Of a stretch of 64,000 bases of DNA, positions 32,106-43,200 are shown one piece after another. The first letter of the stretch is position 1, and each line of letters begins with the position of its first letter. Both the position numbers and the translations under genes were made by a program. Where the stretch lies: positions 124,001-188,000 of the forward strand of contig OZ017749.1 in assembly GCA_963969365.1 (NCBI GenBank), given 5' to 3'. Under the pieces are notes generated by a model. The model did not search any database, was not told the DNA's origin, and saw only the letters and a program-made list of their open reading frames with translations. The DNA is from Asterochloris sp. CNOR1 (Eukaryota; Chlorophyta; Trebouxiophyceae; Trebouxiales; Trebouxiaceae).

Positions 32106-35100
32106 TCAGAAAACCTCTGTGATGCGCTGCAGCTTGCGTGCCCTGAAGTATGCATGCCTCCCCTGCCCGCTGGACGCCTTTCGAGACTGCTGCTTGTTTT
32201 GCTGAAAGGTCAGCTGCTGTTGCTGGATGTCCTCTGCCTCACACTCCCTGCACACCACAAGGGGTGGAGCATCTGACATAGTATACTTCTGCACCACCAA
32301 GCTGATGCAAATCATGCATGGACAGCAAAGCAAAGACCCAGATTCTTCTTGTACAGCTGGCACAGCAGGATTCCCTGCGCAGACTGCAGTGTGGCACTCC
32401 GCTTGCAGCTTTGTGACACTCATTTCTTACAACGTGCAGCATTGCTTTGGCAGACTGTGAGGTATGCTGTTGAGGAGTTAGAGCGCGCTTATAGTCTCAT
32501 GGGTTTGACCCAAAGCATTACATGAACCCGAAGCATTATATTTATGTAGTCTGCTCACCACTTGACACTGGCAGCCCTGTCCTCCAGCATCCGGTCTGCA
32601 GTCTGCCAGCTGAAGCGCACTAGGCTGGGGAAGCCAAAGACAGGGTCCATGTGGCTGTCCAGCCACTGCTTGGTGACTGGGTCTGCAGGCCGCATTCCAC
32701 TGTCTCAGGTCAAAACACCCACGCAACAGCTCAGCAGTGAGCAGCACTGCCCTGCCCATCTTAGACATGTGATCAGGGCCCAGTCCCAGCCCATGACCAG
32801 TGCAACATTCAGTATGACCTATGCCTGAGCTGTACCACATCTGCTTGTGTCCAACTTGAACGACTGGCTGACCACCAGCAATGCAGCAGAGCTGCAGCAA
32901 AGCTGGCACAGGGGCCGTGCAATCGAACCCAACAGAAACGTGTCCAAGGATGCTGCAGCGGTGTCGGCTCTGCAGGCCTGCAGCAGCTATGGGCACATGA
33001 GAACGCTGCCCCAGCAGAGTGGCGGCGTGGCCGCTGACCCTGCCTGAGCAGAGCCGCAGCGTGGCAGTGCTGCAGGTGGCCAATGCCAGGCCTGCTGCAT
33101 AGCCATTTAGCAGACGGCAGCAGGCGAAGCAGTCCTGTGCACGGAATCGTCGGAGGGTGAGCACTCCACTGTTGCAGCAGCACCAGCTGCAGCAAGCTGG
33201 GTCAGGCCTGTGCTGCAGACCAGCGGCAGGCAGCAGGCAGTGCAGGCCTAGGCCCCCCAGTGTTCAGGAACCAACAGTCAGTTTGAGGCTGTCGATGAGT
33301 GTGGCACTGAGGCATCAGCTTGAGGCTCCTCCTGGGCTTGATGTATAATCTGTAGGGTTCCTGCTGCTCAAGTGTGTGCAGAGTGTGCCGGCTCACCCCC
33401 AGGTGCTCCCACCTCCGCAATGTGTGCACAGCGTGCCAGCTGGCGTTCAGGACTCTTGCCGCCATGTGATGTGCAGAGCATGCCAGCTCACCACCAGGAC
33501 TCCTCTGCCATGCTATAGGGAGAGCAGGCCAGCTCATACCAGGGTTCCTGCGGCCGTGCTTTGTGCAGAGCATGCCAGCCCGGCCCCAGAACAGATGCTG
33601 CCCAATCAGATGCTGAGCTTACGGCGGCACTGGTGTACAAGGGCTCAGCTTACCTCCCGGGTACCCGCTGCCGTACTGTGTGCCGAGCTGGACGCCTGCC
33701 TCCTGGGGCTGGAACTCACGCAGCAGCCTGTCGCGAGTCACCTGCATCACGCTGGCGCCAGTGTGGTTGCAGGGCACTCCAGGTTGCTGAGCGAGATTTC
33801 ATGCAGGGGTGGTGGTAGGGTGCAAGCAAAGCATGCCTCCCAGCCAGGTCTAGCAACTTGAGAAGCTTCAAGAATTCGAAAACCGTGATGGTGCTGTCAT
33901 GCGGATGAGGTAGGACTGCTGGGAGGGGCCAGCAAATTTTGAGGAAAACATGAAAATTCATGAGCAGTGGTGAGCAGAACGTGGGGGTGAGGCAGGCCGT
34001 CCAGGAAGGGACGGGCCAGCAATGTGCAGAGCAGATTGTGGCAACCCAATGCACAAGCTCTTTCTGTTCATGTTCATTGACGGTGCTGGGTCTCACCTTG
34101 GCGACAATGCTGGCGGCTGAAACAATGGGGTAGATGGCATCTGCCTTGGGGCACACCATAAAACTGCAGCCACGGCACACTTGCAGCCTCGAATGTAAAC
34201 AAATGAAAGCACGCAACTGGCAAATGCACTTACCAGTCTCCGTTGTAGCAGGCAGATCTCATGCACAAGCACTGGCGTCACACAGCGCTTCAAATAGGTG
34301 GGGCCCCCGAGCTGCTACGGCCCATGCAGATTTGCACAGAGCGGACTCTGCCTCACGTGATGTAAGGGAATCGGTCTGCCAGCTTGGCCCGCCACCTCTC
34401 TGCGTCCCCCACGGTGTCGACATACACCTGCAGTGCAAAGCATGCGCAGCGTGCAAGGGACAGGTCTCTCTCCAGCCACACAAGTCACAGGACACTGCAC
34501 AGCGTGCAAGGACAGGCCTCACTCAGCTGTAGAAGGCAGGGCCCTGCACATCATGCAAGGAGAGGCCTTTCTTGGCCACAGAAGTGATAAGGTACTGCAT
34601 AACATGCAAGGTCAGGTCTCCAGTGAAATTCTGACTGTACGCCCTGTGGGAGCTGGAGCGGTGTCTCAGTGGCGGCAGACACACAGCCGGCAGGACAGGG
34701 AAGCTCTGAGTGCACTTGTTGCCTCACTGGCGGCAAGAACTGCGCCATTAGGGCAGGGATGCTAAAGGTGCATCTGCCCCCAGTGGGCTGGGGCAGCATG
34801 CTGCAATTTGCTGAGCGTACCCAACCGCCCTTGAGAGCACACCAAGCCGCATGCAGGCACTCTGGGCTGGTGCCACACCTCTCTCAGGTAGGCTCCGCTC
34901 TCCAGGCACTCCTCGATCAGCCTCACAGTGGACTCGCTGGCCAATGCGTTAAGGCTGGTGCGCTCCCTGCAAGGGGCAGTGTGTCTGTTTTGTTCGCCAG
35001 GCGTGTGTTTGTGCTGAGGCAGGCACAGGCGTCGGGCTGCCGTGCAGACCAGCCGGGGCGTCAAACAGAGCTGGGGCCTGTGTGTTGGTGCTGTAAAACC

Positions 35101-35767
35101 TTGGGCTACTGTGGCAAAAGGGTCTACTCAGATCAGAGCATAACTTGAACCTCAGGCAGAAGCCTTTATAAGACGCCCATGCACCAAACCCATCATGACG
35201 CATTGAAGCCCATCAGGCAAAAGCCTGACAGCCAAGGCACAAACGCCACGGCATGTGTGCTAGACTGCCGTGCCCCCGACACACACCTGGAGAACACTGC
35301 ATATATTTCAGGAGCACAGGCAAGTGACCAGCAGCCACGCAAGAGGCGGTCACCGGCTCAGCATGCGGGCAGACAGCTGCTGAGCTGTAAGCACATCTGT
35401 GAAGCTGGCCATGTGCTCATGGGCAGCGATCTCAGCGAACATGTCTTCACGCTTGGCCTCAGTCAGCGTCTTGGAGTCTGCAAAGGACCTGCAGGGCATC
35501 AGGCAGTGAGTCCAGGATCAGGCCGCCGAAGTCCAGGCAGAGCTCTGTGCTGCTGCGCACTCACATGCCTGCTAACTGTGTCTGCAGCGCCAGGGGCGCC
35601 ACTGCAGCGCCATATACCATGGGGCCCAACACAGGCCCCCGGCCGGCCTCATCTGAAACAAGGAAACGTTGTAGGGACGGTCAAATGGCTGGCTGATCTT
35701 TGCAGCGAATTACTCACTCACCGATGCCCATGAAGCATGGCTGGCTGAACCAATCCGGCTTTGACAT
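32106..35767 (-). CDS. RNASEH2A: ribonuclease H2 subunit A (catalytic)
   Basis: It removes RNA from RNA/DNA hybrids and single ribonucleotides from genomic DNA, working in the nucleus with subunits B and C. Nine exons join in phase to 282 aa: 35767-35722, 35652-35565, 35488-35354, 34966-34879, 34427-34357, 34163-34097, 33741-33654, 32682-32559 and 32247-32106. The active site is complete: DEAGRG (Asp16, Glu17), Asp123 in VYVDTVG and Asp151 in CPKADAIYP. Spacing between them (107 and 28) is the same as in human RNASEH2A. The junction-sensing Tyr192 lies in YGSGYPGDP. DSKTL and SAASIVAKVTRD are also present. The ATG at 35767 gives MSKPDWFSQPCFMGIDEAG with no leader. The C-terminal 45 residues are basic and Gln-rich. 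Intron 7 carries stuttered copies of exon 7's end. Confidence 0.96.
33355..33600 (-). repeat. about five copies of the RNASEH2A exon 7 end
   Basis: On the + strand, units of about 48 bp ending in TGTGCAGAG(C/T)(A/G)TGCC(A/G)GCTC recur near 33374, 33421, 33470, 33521 and 33561. They align with the true exon 7 end and donor at 33645-33695, with matching GGGTT/ACC.GC.GCCGTRCT blocks. All lie in intron 7, just beyond the real donor. Confidence 0.7.
34436..34620 (-). repeat. about 60-bp tandem repeats next to RNASEH2A exon 5
   Basis: The block GC(A/G)TGCAAGG(G/-)ACAGG(T/C)CTC repeats near 34456, 34507, 34554 and 34603 with spacing near 50-60 bp. The array starts right at the exon 5 acceptor, in intron 4. 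Confidence 0.6.
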
Positions 35768-36869
35768 GGAACTAAGCAGGCCATCACATGCAGCACTGCC
35801 ACCAATTCACATTCAGCATTGCCAATGTCTGCTTGAGAGTTGCAGACAATGATGAGCTGCCAGGAAATGCGAGGCTTGCCAAAACCTCTCCCTAAACCCC
35901 TCTCCCCGTTACGGAACAGTGCATGGTGAGCTGCCACCTGCAGCCCGTCATGGCCTGAACAGCACAGTAAGCCGGGTCCGAACTTGATGCCCACCCCCAC
36001 TTTAGATGCAGGCCTGCAAAGGCCGAAGCATGACTTGAGGCATTCTTGCCAAGGCGTAAGGTGGCCTGCGTAGCTTGTAGACTGGATCAGATCACGAATC
36101 AGCTGTGATTGTGTACGCGGGCAATGTCCCTAATGACCAGGTGCTCCTATCATAAGTGCCTGCAAGCAGCAGCAATGCCCCAGTGTCACCGATGCAGCAA
36201 TCCACAGTTACTCAAAAGAGAAGCTCTCTCGAGTGACTGAAACATGCTTATCATCAGATGCCCAGGCACAGCTGCTGTGTGGGAAAATGATGCGAATGAA
36301 GGCCTCACTCCCCATGATGTCAATCTGCTTACTCACCCTGCTATCTAGGCAAATTAAAAGTCCGGTCAAGGACCCAACGCTGGCAGTTGGTGCTAGTGCT
36401 AGGCAGGCTGCACCTGTGCATCAGGTGCGCATGTTGCAGTGCGCATCAGAAATCTGACAGCAGGAAGATGCTGTGTAAATGGTGTCCCTACCGTAGTGCA
36501 CTGTCAGCTGCCTGGGTATGCTAGGGCTATGGACACAAGTGGCAGACTGAAGTTGGCTGAAGGACACAAAGATTTTGTGCTAGAAAAATCCAGGAGAACA
36601 GGTACCTTCAACGTGCCAAAGCAGCCCGCAAGCAGCCACCTCGCCCCACTCTAGCCATGGCAACCCCACCTGTTGAAAGACTTGGACTAGCAGGCTGCAC
36701 AGAGCTGGCATCCAGACAAGAAAACATGTGGCCACACGGCAGGCTTTAAGTTTTACTGATTGTCAAGGTGAGTGCCAAGCTGGCTCTGAGCACAAGTGGC
36801 AAGCGTCCCCTGCATACTGTGTGGTCTAGTCAAACGATGAAAACGAGGCATACTTCATGTGTCTAGGCA
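35768..36869. other. spacer between RNASEH2A start and cytochrome b561 stop
   Basis: About 1.1 kb with no recognisable gene. It should hold the RNASEH2A promoter near 35770-36000 and the 3' UTR of the b561 gene. Short frames on both strands lack motifs. Confidence 0.45.
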
Positions 36870-38609
36870 TCAGGCTGATGAACCTCCAAGTAGAGCTGGG
36901 TATTCCTCGTTTTTGCCTCTCACAGGCACAGCATGGTGTGACAGCACCAACAAGCCTGTCAGGGCCAGGAAGATCTGCAGCGCCGCCGGGATGGCGATGA
37001 CGCTGTCGCGCAGGCCAGCCCCACTCAGCTGCATGCTGGTTTGCACAAAAGTCGTCTTCTCCTGGATGCCCACAGCCATGTTGGCCAGGCCGCCAATGAA
37101 CACCGCCCTCCCCAGGAACTGGTGCAGGGGGCTCAGCTGCTGTCGCCAGTGCAGGGCGACGTTGGGCAGAAGGAAGACAACTGCTCCCGCCAGGAACTGC
37201 ACAGCACAGAGAAGGACAAGCATCGGAAAGTCACATGACAGCTCCTTTGATTACCAAGAGATGCTTTGACAGAGGTGCAGCAACAGTCTGCTGCCACTGA
37301 AAGCCCACAATGCATGCAGGCCAGCACCATTGTGGCACGTAACGATCTCACCAGCAACTCTGAGTTGCAACAGGAGGGGACCGCTCAGTGCAGCAAGAGG
37401 GCACTGCTCAATGCAGCACACAACAGCTGGGATGAATGCATCCTCAGGGTGCATGCAGGTGAGTGCCAGGAGCTTCCATGAACTGTCACCGGCACGATCT
37501 GGCACACCTTAGGTCAAGCTGCAAGCCGACCCCACCTGAAGCGCCACCAGAGTTACAACCAGGAGGCCCAGCCAGCTGTGAGGGCTGTACAGGTTGGGTA
37601 TGGGTGACGGCAGCTTGAGATCGTGAGAGTTGAAGGCGGCGACCAGCGCTCCAATGATCAGAATGAGGGCCACCAGCTGCAGAGCTGCGTGGAGAGCCTT
37701 GCGCTGGGGTCTGCACAACACAAATGATTGACAAATTTGGGGTAGTTGCCTATGCAAGCCCAGATGGCAGAGTGGCCGGGAGACCTTTGTAGTGTAGCAG
37801 CCTGCTGCGCCTGCAGATCAGTACACCAGCAAGTCATTGCTGAATGAGTGCGGTCTGGCTGACTGCAAACATTGCAAGTACAAGTTGCAGCGCTGTATAG
37901 AATGGTTTGCTGGGGCTGTATGATCAAACGCAGCACTGATGAGGAGGGGCTGGGGGGGACAGACGGTGCTATGTCAACGTAGGCTTGGTGCCATTCCAGC
38001 CTGCACAGTTCTGTGGGGCAGCAGGGAACTCCCAAACTGCCTTGGCGCACACTGGTCAAGAGGGAGGTTCAAGGGACTTCCCAGAGCCCCATAAACACCC
38101 GTTCCCTAACATCACACACCCTGGGCAACAGCGCGTGACATGGACACCATTGCTCTCTGTCCCCTTCCCCTGACACCAGACTGAGTCCTCAAGCCAGCCT
38201 TGTAATCAAAGTGTTGCCAACGTTGCACGTCAGCGAGACACTTACCTCTTCAACGAGGAGCCCATCAATGGGGAGCGGTAGGACAGGACAGCCTCAGCCA
38301 TGATGACTGGAAAAGCGAGGGCCATCTGCAGGCAATGGCATGGCCCATCACCATGGCAGGCGCTGAAGCTGATGTAAGAGGCTGCACTGGAGCTGAATGA
38401 GCCATGCGGAAACTTAGGACCCAAGTAAAGGCTGTACAAATGCCTCTTAAGGAGCACCTTACCAGAAGGGGGTGCCAGTTGAAGAGCTGGCCAGTGTCAT
38501 TTGAGGTTGCGCTCAGCTGCCTTGGGGACAAGCTGAGGCCGCCCAGCTTAGAAACCCAGACTGCCATCAGGATGAATGTCACCAGCTCGCTGACTCTGGT
38601 GACCTGCAT
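36870..38609 (-). CDS. CYB561: cytochrome b561 (transmembrane ascorbate-dependent reductase)
   Basis: Cytochromes b561 move electrons from cytosolic ascorbate across a membrane (vacuole, plasma membrane) to monodehydroascorbate or ferric chelates. Exons 38609-38463, 38325-38246, 37710-37536 and 37196-36870 join in phase to 242 aa, the usual size for the family. The four haem-ligating histidines are visible: His46 in NWHPLL, His83 in KALHAALQ, His120 in NLYSPHSWLG and His159 in LSPLHQFLG. They are separated by hydrophobic helices such as LQLVALILIIGALVAAF and a last one near IAIPAALQIFLALTGLLVL. A basic RPQRK loop precedes helix 3, as expected for the cytosolic ascorbate side. The start is uncertain: the ATG at 38609 lies in GCATGCAG/GTCACC, which also looks like an acceptor, so a short upstream exon may exist. 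Confidence 0.92.
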
Positions 38610-40259
38610 GCAACATACTCAGTCATCATGCTGAGCAGACAGGACATCAAGGCCATGTCTGTAACTCACTGAGGAATGCCACGTCGCAGCAGAGACTCCC
38701 ATTGTACCAGAGGTGCCTCGAAGCAACGCACAGATCTGTCAAAGATGGCACACTTTGCCACGAAGTTCATGTGTCACATAGGTACAAAATGGGCAGCAAG
38801 ATCCGTTTATTTGGCACGGCAGGGAAGGTTGAGAGGCATGTCGAGAAGTTCAAAAGCTCTCAAGTGCCAATCTTAGTTCTCAGCTATGCCAACATTCACA
38901 CTTCTACAGCGTTTCAATTCTGTTGCCCACAACACTGTCACAAGGTGTTGCTGATGTCTCTCTGAAGCAGTTGTGCTGGATCCTGAGCCATGCACTTATA
39001 AGCCTCGCTAGACAATGCTGAAACTCATGAAAAATAGCTGTTTTAATTTGCTGCATGCAGCTTGAGAGGCTGCGCCATGCAAGCTGCCAATTACTCGAGT
39101 GTCACCTTCATGCTGTGTTGAGGGGCAGAGTCTGGTCTGGCTAGTCCACGACTTAGGCAGCTGGTGTTGAGCGTCCCTCTCACAGCGGAGGTGCCTTGTT
39201 TCACACAGCTCAGCAGCCTTTACGTGAACACCACACCAGTCTCGTTATGACTGCCTTGCTGCAGCAAGCTGCCAAATATAGCTGTTGCGGGTCAGCGCAC
39301 GCCTGCATGGGACACAGACAGCCTGGCGGCGTGGGACCTGCCTCTTGCCTTGCAGCAGGCCAATCTCGATTATGCCCACAAAGGCCAGGGACAGAAGCTC
39401 CTGGGACTCTGCTTGGTCACGGAATGTCAGGGTATCCTCTCTTCACGTCTTCTGCCGTGTTGTTATCATGGCTGTGTCTGCATAGTGGCTGCTCACTGGA
39501 GGCTGTCTCGCTGCTTGGAGCGCTTGAAGAGCCACCTCATGGAGGCTGGGCCATCCTGTCAAGCGCCAGCACCGCCACTGCTGCCGTCAGTCCTCCCCTA
39601 GCCAAGCCTTCTTCGGCTGCCAGCCACCTGCGGTTGGCGCCCAGCCTGCTGGCTTCCCTGGCGGCCCAATGTACAGCTGCAAGACAGTTGAAGGCCAGTA
39701 CGTTCGTATTGATGCATCAGATCACCTGCCGGCAGGAGGACAAGCCTGGTCAGCAGTGGCAGTCAGCGTTCAAATTGAGCACAACAAGTGTGTCCAGCCT
39801 AGCCTCCGTCTTGGAAGAACACAGGGACAGGTAGGCTCTTACTGCTTGCATCAGAGATTGTATCCTGCATAAGAATTCTGTGCTGTGCAGCAGTTGTGTC
39901 CATGCTTGCTGCAGGCTCCTGGCGTCGCTCCTGCATAGGGGTAAGTCTTTCCATAAACAGGCAGAGCTGATGTGCAGGAGGCCACAGCAGACAGGCATCC
40001 CTGAGATTATAAACAATTCCCTTTCACATTGCAACGTTGGCAGCTTGTGACAGCTGTCTTGGGCTTCGGGGTGCATGGATATGGCTCATGATGATTCCAC
40101 AGTGCCATCTTCAAAGGCTCAAGGCATGCCCAACAACAGCGTAGGCTTTCGATAGATACAAAGCAGAGATGGCATTGGTCAGCACGTAAGAAGTTCAACG
40201 CCTGTGGCATCTATGTGCATTGGCAGCATCGATGTTCAGAGTTGAGTGTGTCCCTGCAG
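38610..40259. other. spacer between divergent b561 and CFAP genes
   Basis: No gene was identified. It should contain both 5' regions, and probably the unrecognised first exon(s) of the CFAP gene, because the 40260 exon starts in the middle of a codon. Plus-strand frames at 38702-38965 and 39196-39834 are open but show no family motif. Confidence 0.4.
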
Positions 40260-43200
40260 GGCTGGCCTTGGCTATCATAACAGCCAGGTCTTCTTTGCCG
40301 ACGAGCACACAGCAGCATCAATCTGTGGCAATTGCCTCAGGCTGCAGGATGTGCACAGCGGCAGTCAGGTGTCCTAATGCGCTTTGCATGGTTGCGCTGG
40401 CACGTTGAATACAGAGCCTTTGAGACGGCATTCCTGCTGCTTGCGTGCCAGCTGCTCTGCTTGCACTTGTCGAGCTTTTCAGGTGACTGTCGCGCTGGCT
40501 GCCCATGCAGAGACTGCTCCCTGGCGCAGGGCACGGCATCAGCTGCTTTGCCGTGCACCCCCAGCTGCTTGCGTATGCAGAGAAGGCAAGTTCAGGCGGC
40601 CCTCAGTGTGTTGTGGTGTCTTGGCGATTGGCCGTGCCAGGCGTCATGAAGTTGTGTTGCATCAGGCACCAGGCCGCCGGTATGAAGAACAGTCAGAGGA
40701 AACAATCAATTCAAAGCACAGACCTTCATTGGCTTAGTCCCGTCTTGAGTTGTCCATCCATCCGCAGAGCTGCAGGGATGGCGGCGACCTCCCTGTCCAC
40801 ACTGGGGGGATTGGAGGGGGAGGTGTGGGCAGTGTCACCGACCACAACCCACTCATGTGCTGTGCAGGGCCCCGATGCTGGCATCCATGTGCACAGCCTG
40901 CAGAGCCTTGCTGCAGCTGGTAGTGCTGGCATCTCTGCAGCCCAAGGCTGCCAGGCTGTGGCCTTCTCACCCACTGGGGAGCTGCTGGCAGTGGCGGAGG
41001 GCCAGCCGTCCTGCACACTAGCATTGTGGGACTGGCAGCAGGTGGGTCACGCTGCACAGGCTTTTCCCAACTGGAGCTAACATCATCTCTGTTGCTCAAG
41101 TCGACAGCCTTATTGTCAGCAGGTACGTCACACTGCACAGCTCACCTTGAAAGGTATGCGCAGCTGCCTTGAAGGCTGTCTGTGGACTGGCAGCAGTTGG
41201 GTCTTACCAAAGATTGCCAAGCGCATGGTGGTGGCCCTTGTTTAGCGTAACTCAGCCTGAGCAAGGATCAGCGTTTGCTGTGCAAAACAAGTCTACCAAG
41301 CACATGATGTGCTTGGCACAATACTGCGTACCTCTTGATGTGCCGCTGACATAATCCCTGCCTTCGAATTTGGCAGCGCTGCCTGACAGCTGCCAATAAG
41401 TGAACGGTTGTTGAAGCACCAGTGGGCATTGTCAGAAGGGTGGCAGCAGCTAACCACTTGTTGTCATGCTGCAGGGCATTGTCAGACTGGAGGGACGCAC
41501 CGGTCAGCCTGGCAAGCAGCTGAGCTTCCACCCCACAGATGGGAGCCTGCTGTGCACCACAGGGGGCGGGCAGGCTCTCCTGTGGCGCATCCGCTCAGTG
41601 CTGCACCAGCCAGAACTGCACAAGACAGTGCTGCAGCTGCCGCCAGGTGACTAGTGTTGCCAACTGCCAAAACCTTTGCTGGCGTGTCTGCTCAATGCCA
41701 GACCAGTTGGAAGTACATGAGGCAGTGCTGCAGCTGCTGCCAGGTCATTCATTGTGGGGACTGCTTGATGTTGCTGGGGTGCTCTGCTCGGTGCTGCACC
41801 AGCAGGAGCGGCTGAGGCAGTGCTGCAGCTGCCAACAGAAGACTTGGGCCGCCCTAATGCTGGCCTTGAACAGATTATCGTCTTCACCATGCACTGTTGA
41901 TGTACTCAAGAGCAAAGTCTATGCATGAGCGCGCCCTGCTGGCACTCACGGCCACTCATGCGCAGCGTTCTGCAATCCAGGAGGACTTGTTGTGTGCTCC
42001 TCTGCGTCAGTTCCACTGCAACTTACACAGGCGCAAAATCATGCTACAACATGACCTCCAAACTTGCAACTTTGTGTGCAGGCGAGAAGCCTCAGTGCCA
42101 CGCCTGGCACTCAGGCGCCCTCTACCTGGGGTGCAGCAGTGGCAGGGTGTTCTGCATGGATGTGGCCACAGCCAAGCCCTACATGGCCTCCCCCCAGGCA
42201 GCCCCCGGCGGCCCCAAGCAGACAACAATTGCAGAGCCCGGGGAGGCACCTGCCAAGGTGGTCGTGTCCTGCTGCCTAGAGCAGGCGGGCTGGCCTCAGG
42301 CAGTCACCTGCCTGGCAGCCAGCAGAAGCGCCTTGGCTGTGGGCGGCAACAGCGGGAGCATCAGGTGCCCTTCTCCCGCAGCCTGTGCTGGCGCTTCTGC
42401 CCTGCAGCCTTTGGGTTTGTCTTGCTCCTGTAGCCTGTAGTGGTGATGTCTGCAGCCAGCAGTGGTGGTTATGCTCGTGCAGCCTGTGGTGGTAAATTGT
42501 TCCTACAGCATGTGCTGGTGGCTGTGGCCCTCAAGCAAGTGCTTGCGTGTTTGCTCCTGCAGCCTATGCTGGTAGCGCTGCCCCTGTAGCCTAAGATGGT
42601 GTGACTGCTCCTGCACTCTGTGATGGTGTGTCTGTCCCTGATGCCTGTGCTGGTGTCTCTGCTGAGCTCTAAGTGATGTGATGGGATATGCCTCTTCTGC
42701 CACCTAAATGCATGCTGGACAGGCAGCCTTGTCTGGCCATTTTGACTCCAGAGGTACAGATACGCCTGCATTGCCACATTGCAGTAGCCTGAAGGAGGGA
42801 GACTAACCATGTGTGTGAGCGGCTCATTTAAGGCTGTGCATTCTGATTGCCTAAGTCAAAGTTGCCATACAGCGAGGGTCAGCAGACGGCAGACCAGACC
42901 TCCCTGCTGCAGGCTTTACAAGCATGGCGGGGCAGGCAAACACATGCAGCTGATAGAAGAGAGAGCAATGGGCGTCGTCGGCGTCAGCAGCCTGGCTTTC
43001 GAGGGCACTCGCAAGGCAGACCTGCTTGTGGGGTCCCAGGAGGCCAGCCTGCACCTGCTGGATATGGCTCCTGAGGGGCAGGTGCAGTCGGTGAGCAGTG
43101 TGCAACATTCCACTGTGTCTTTGAGGACACTTGGCGGTCAGGTCTGCTTGACAGGTCCCAGGAGGCATCTGCTGAGTTGTCTTCTGCTAATGCCATTGAG

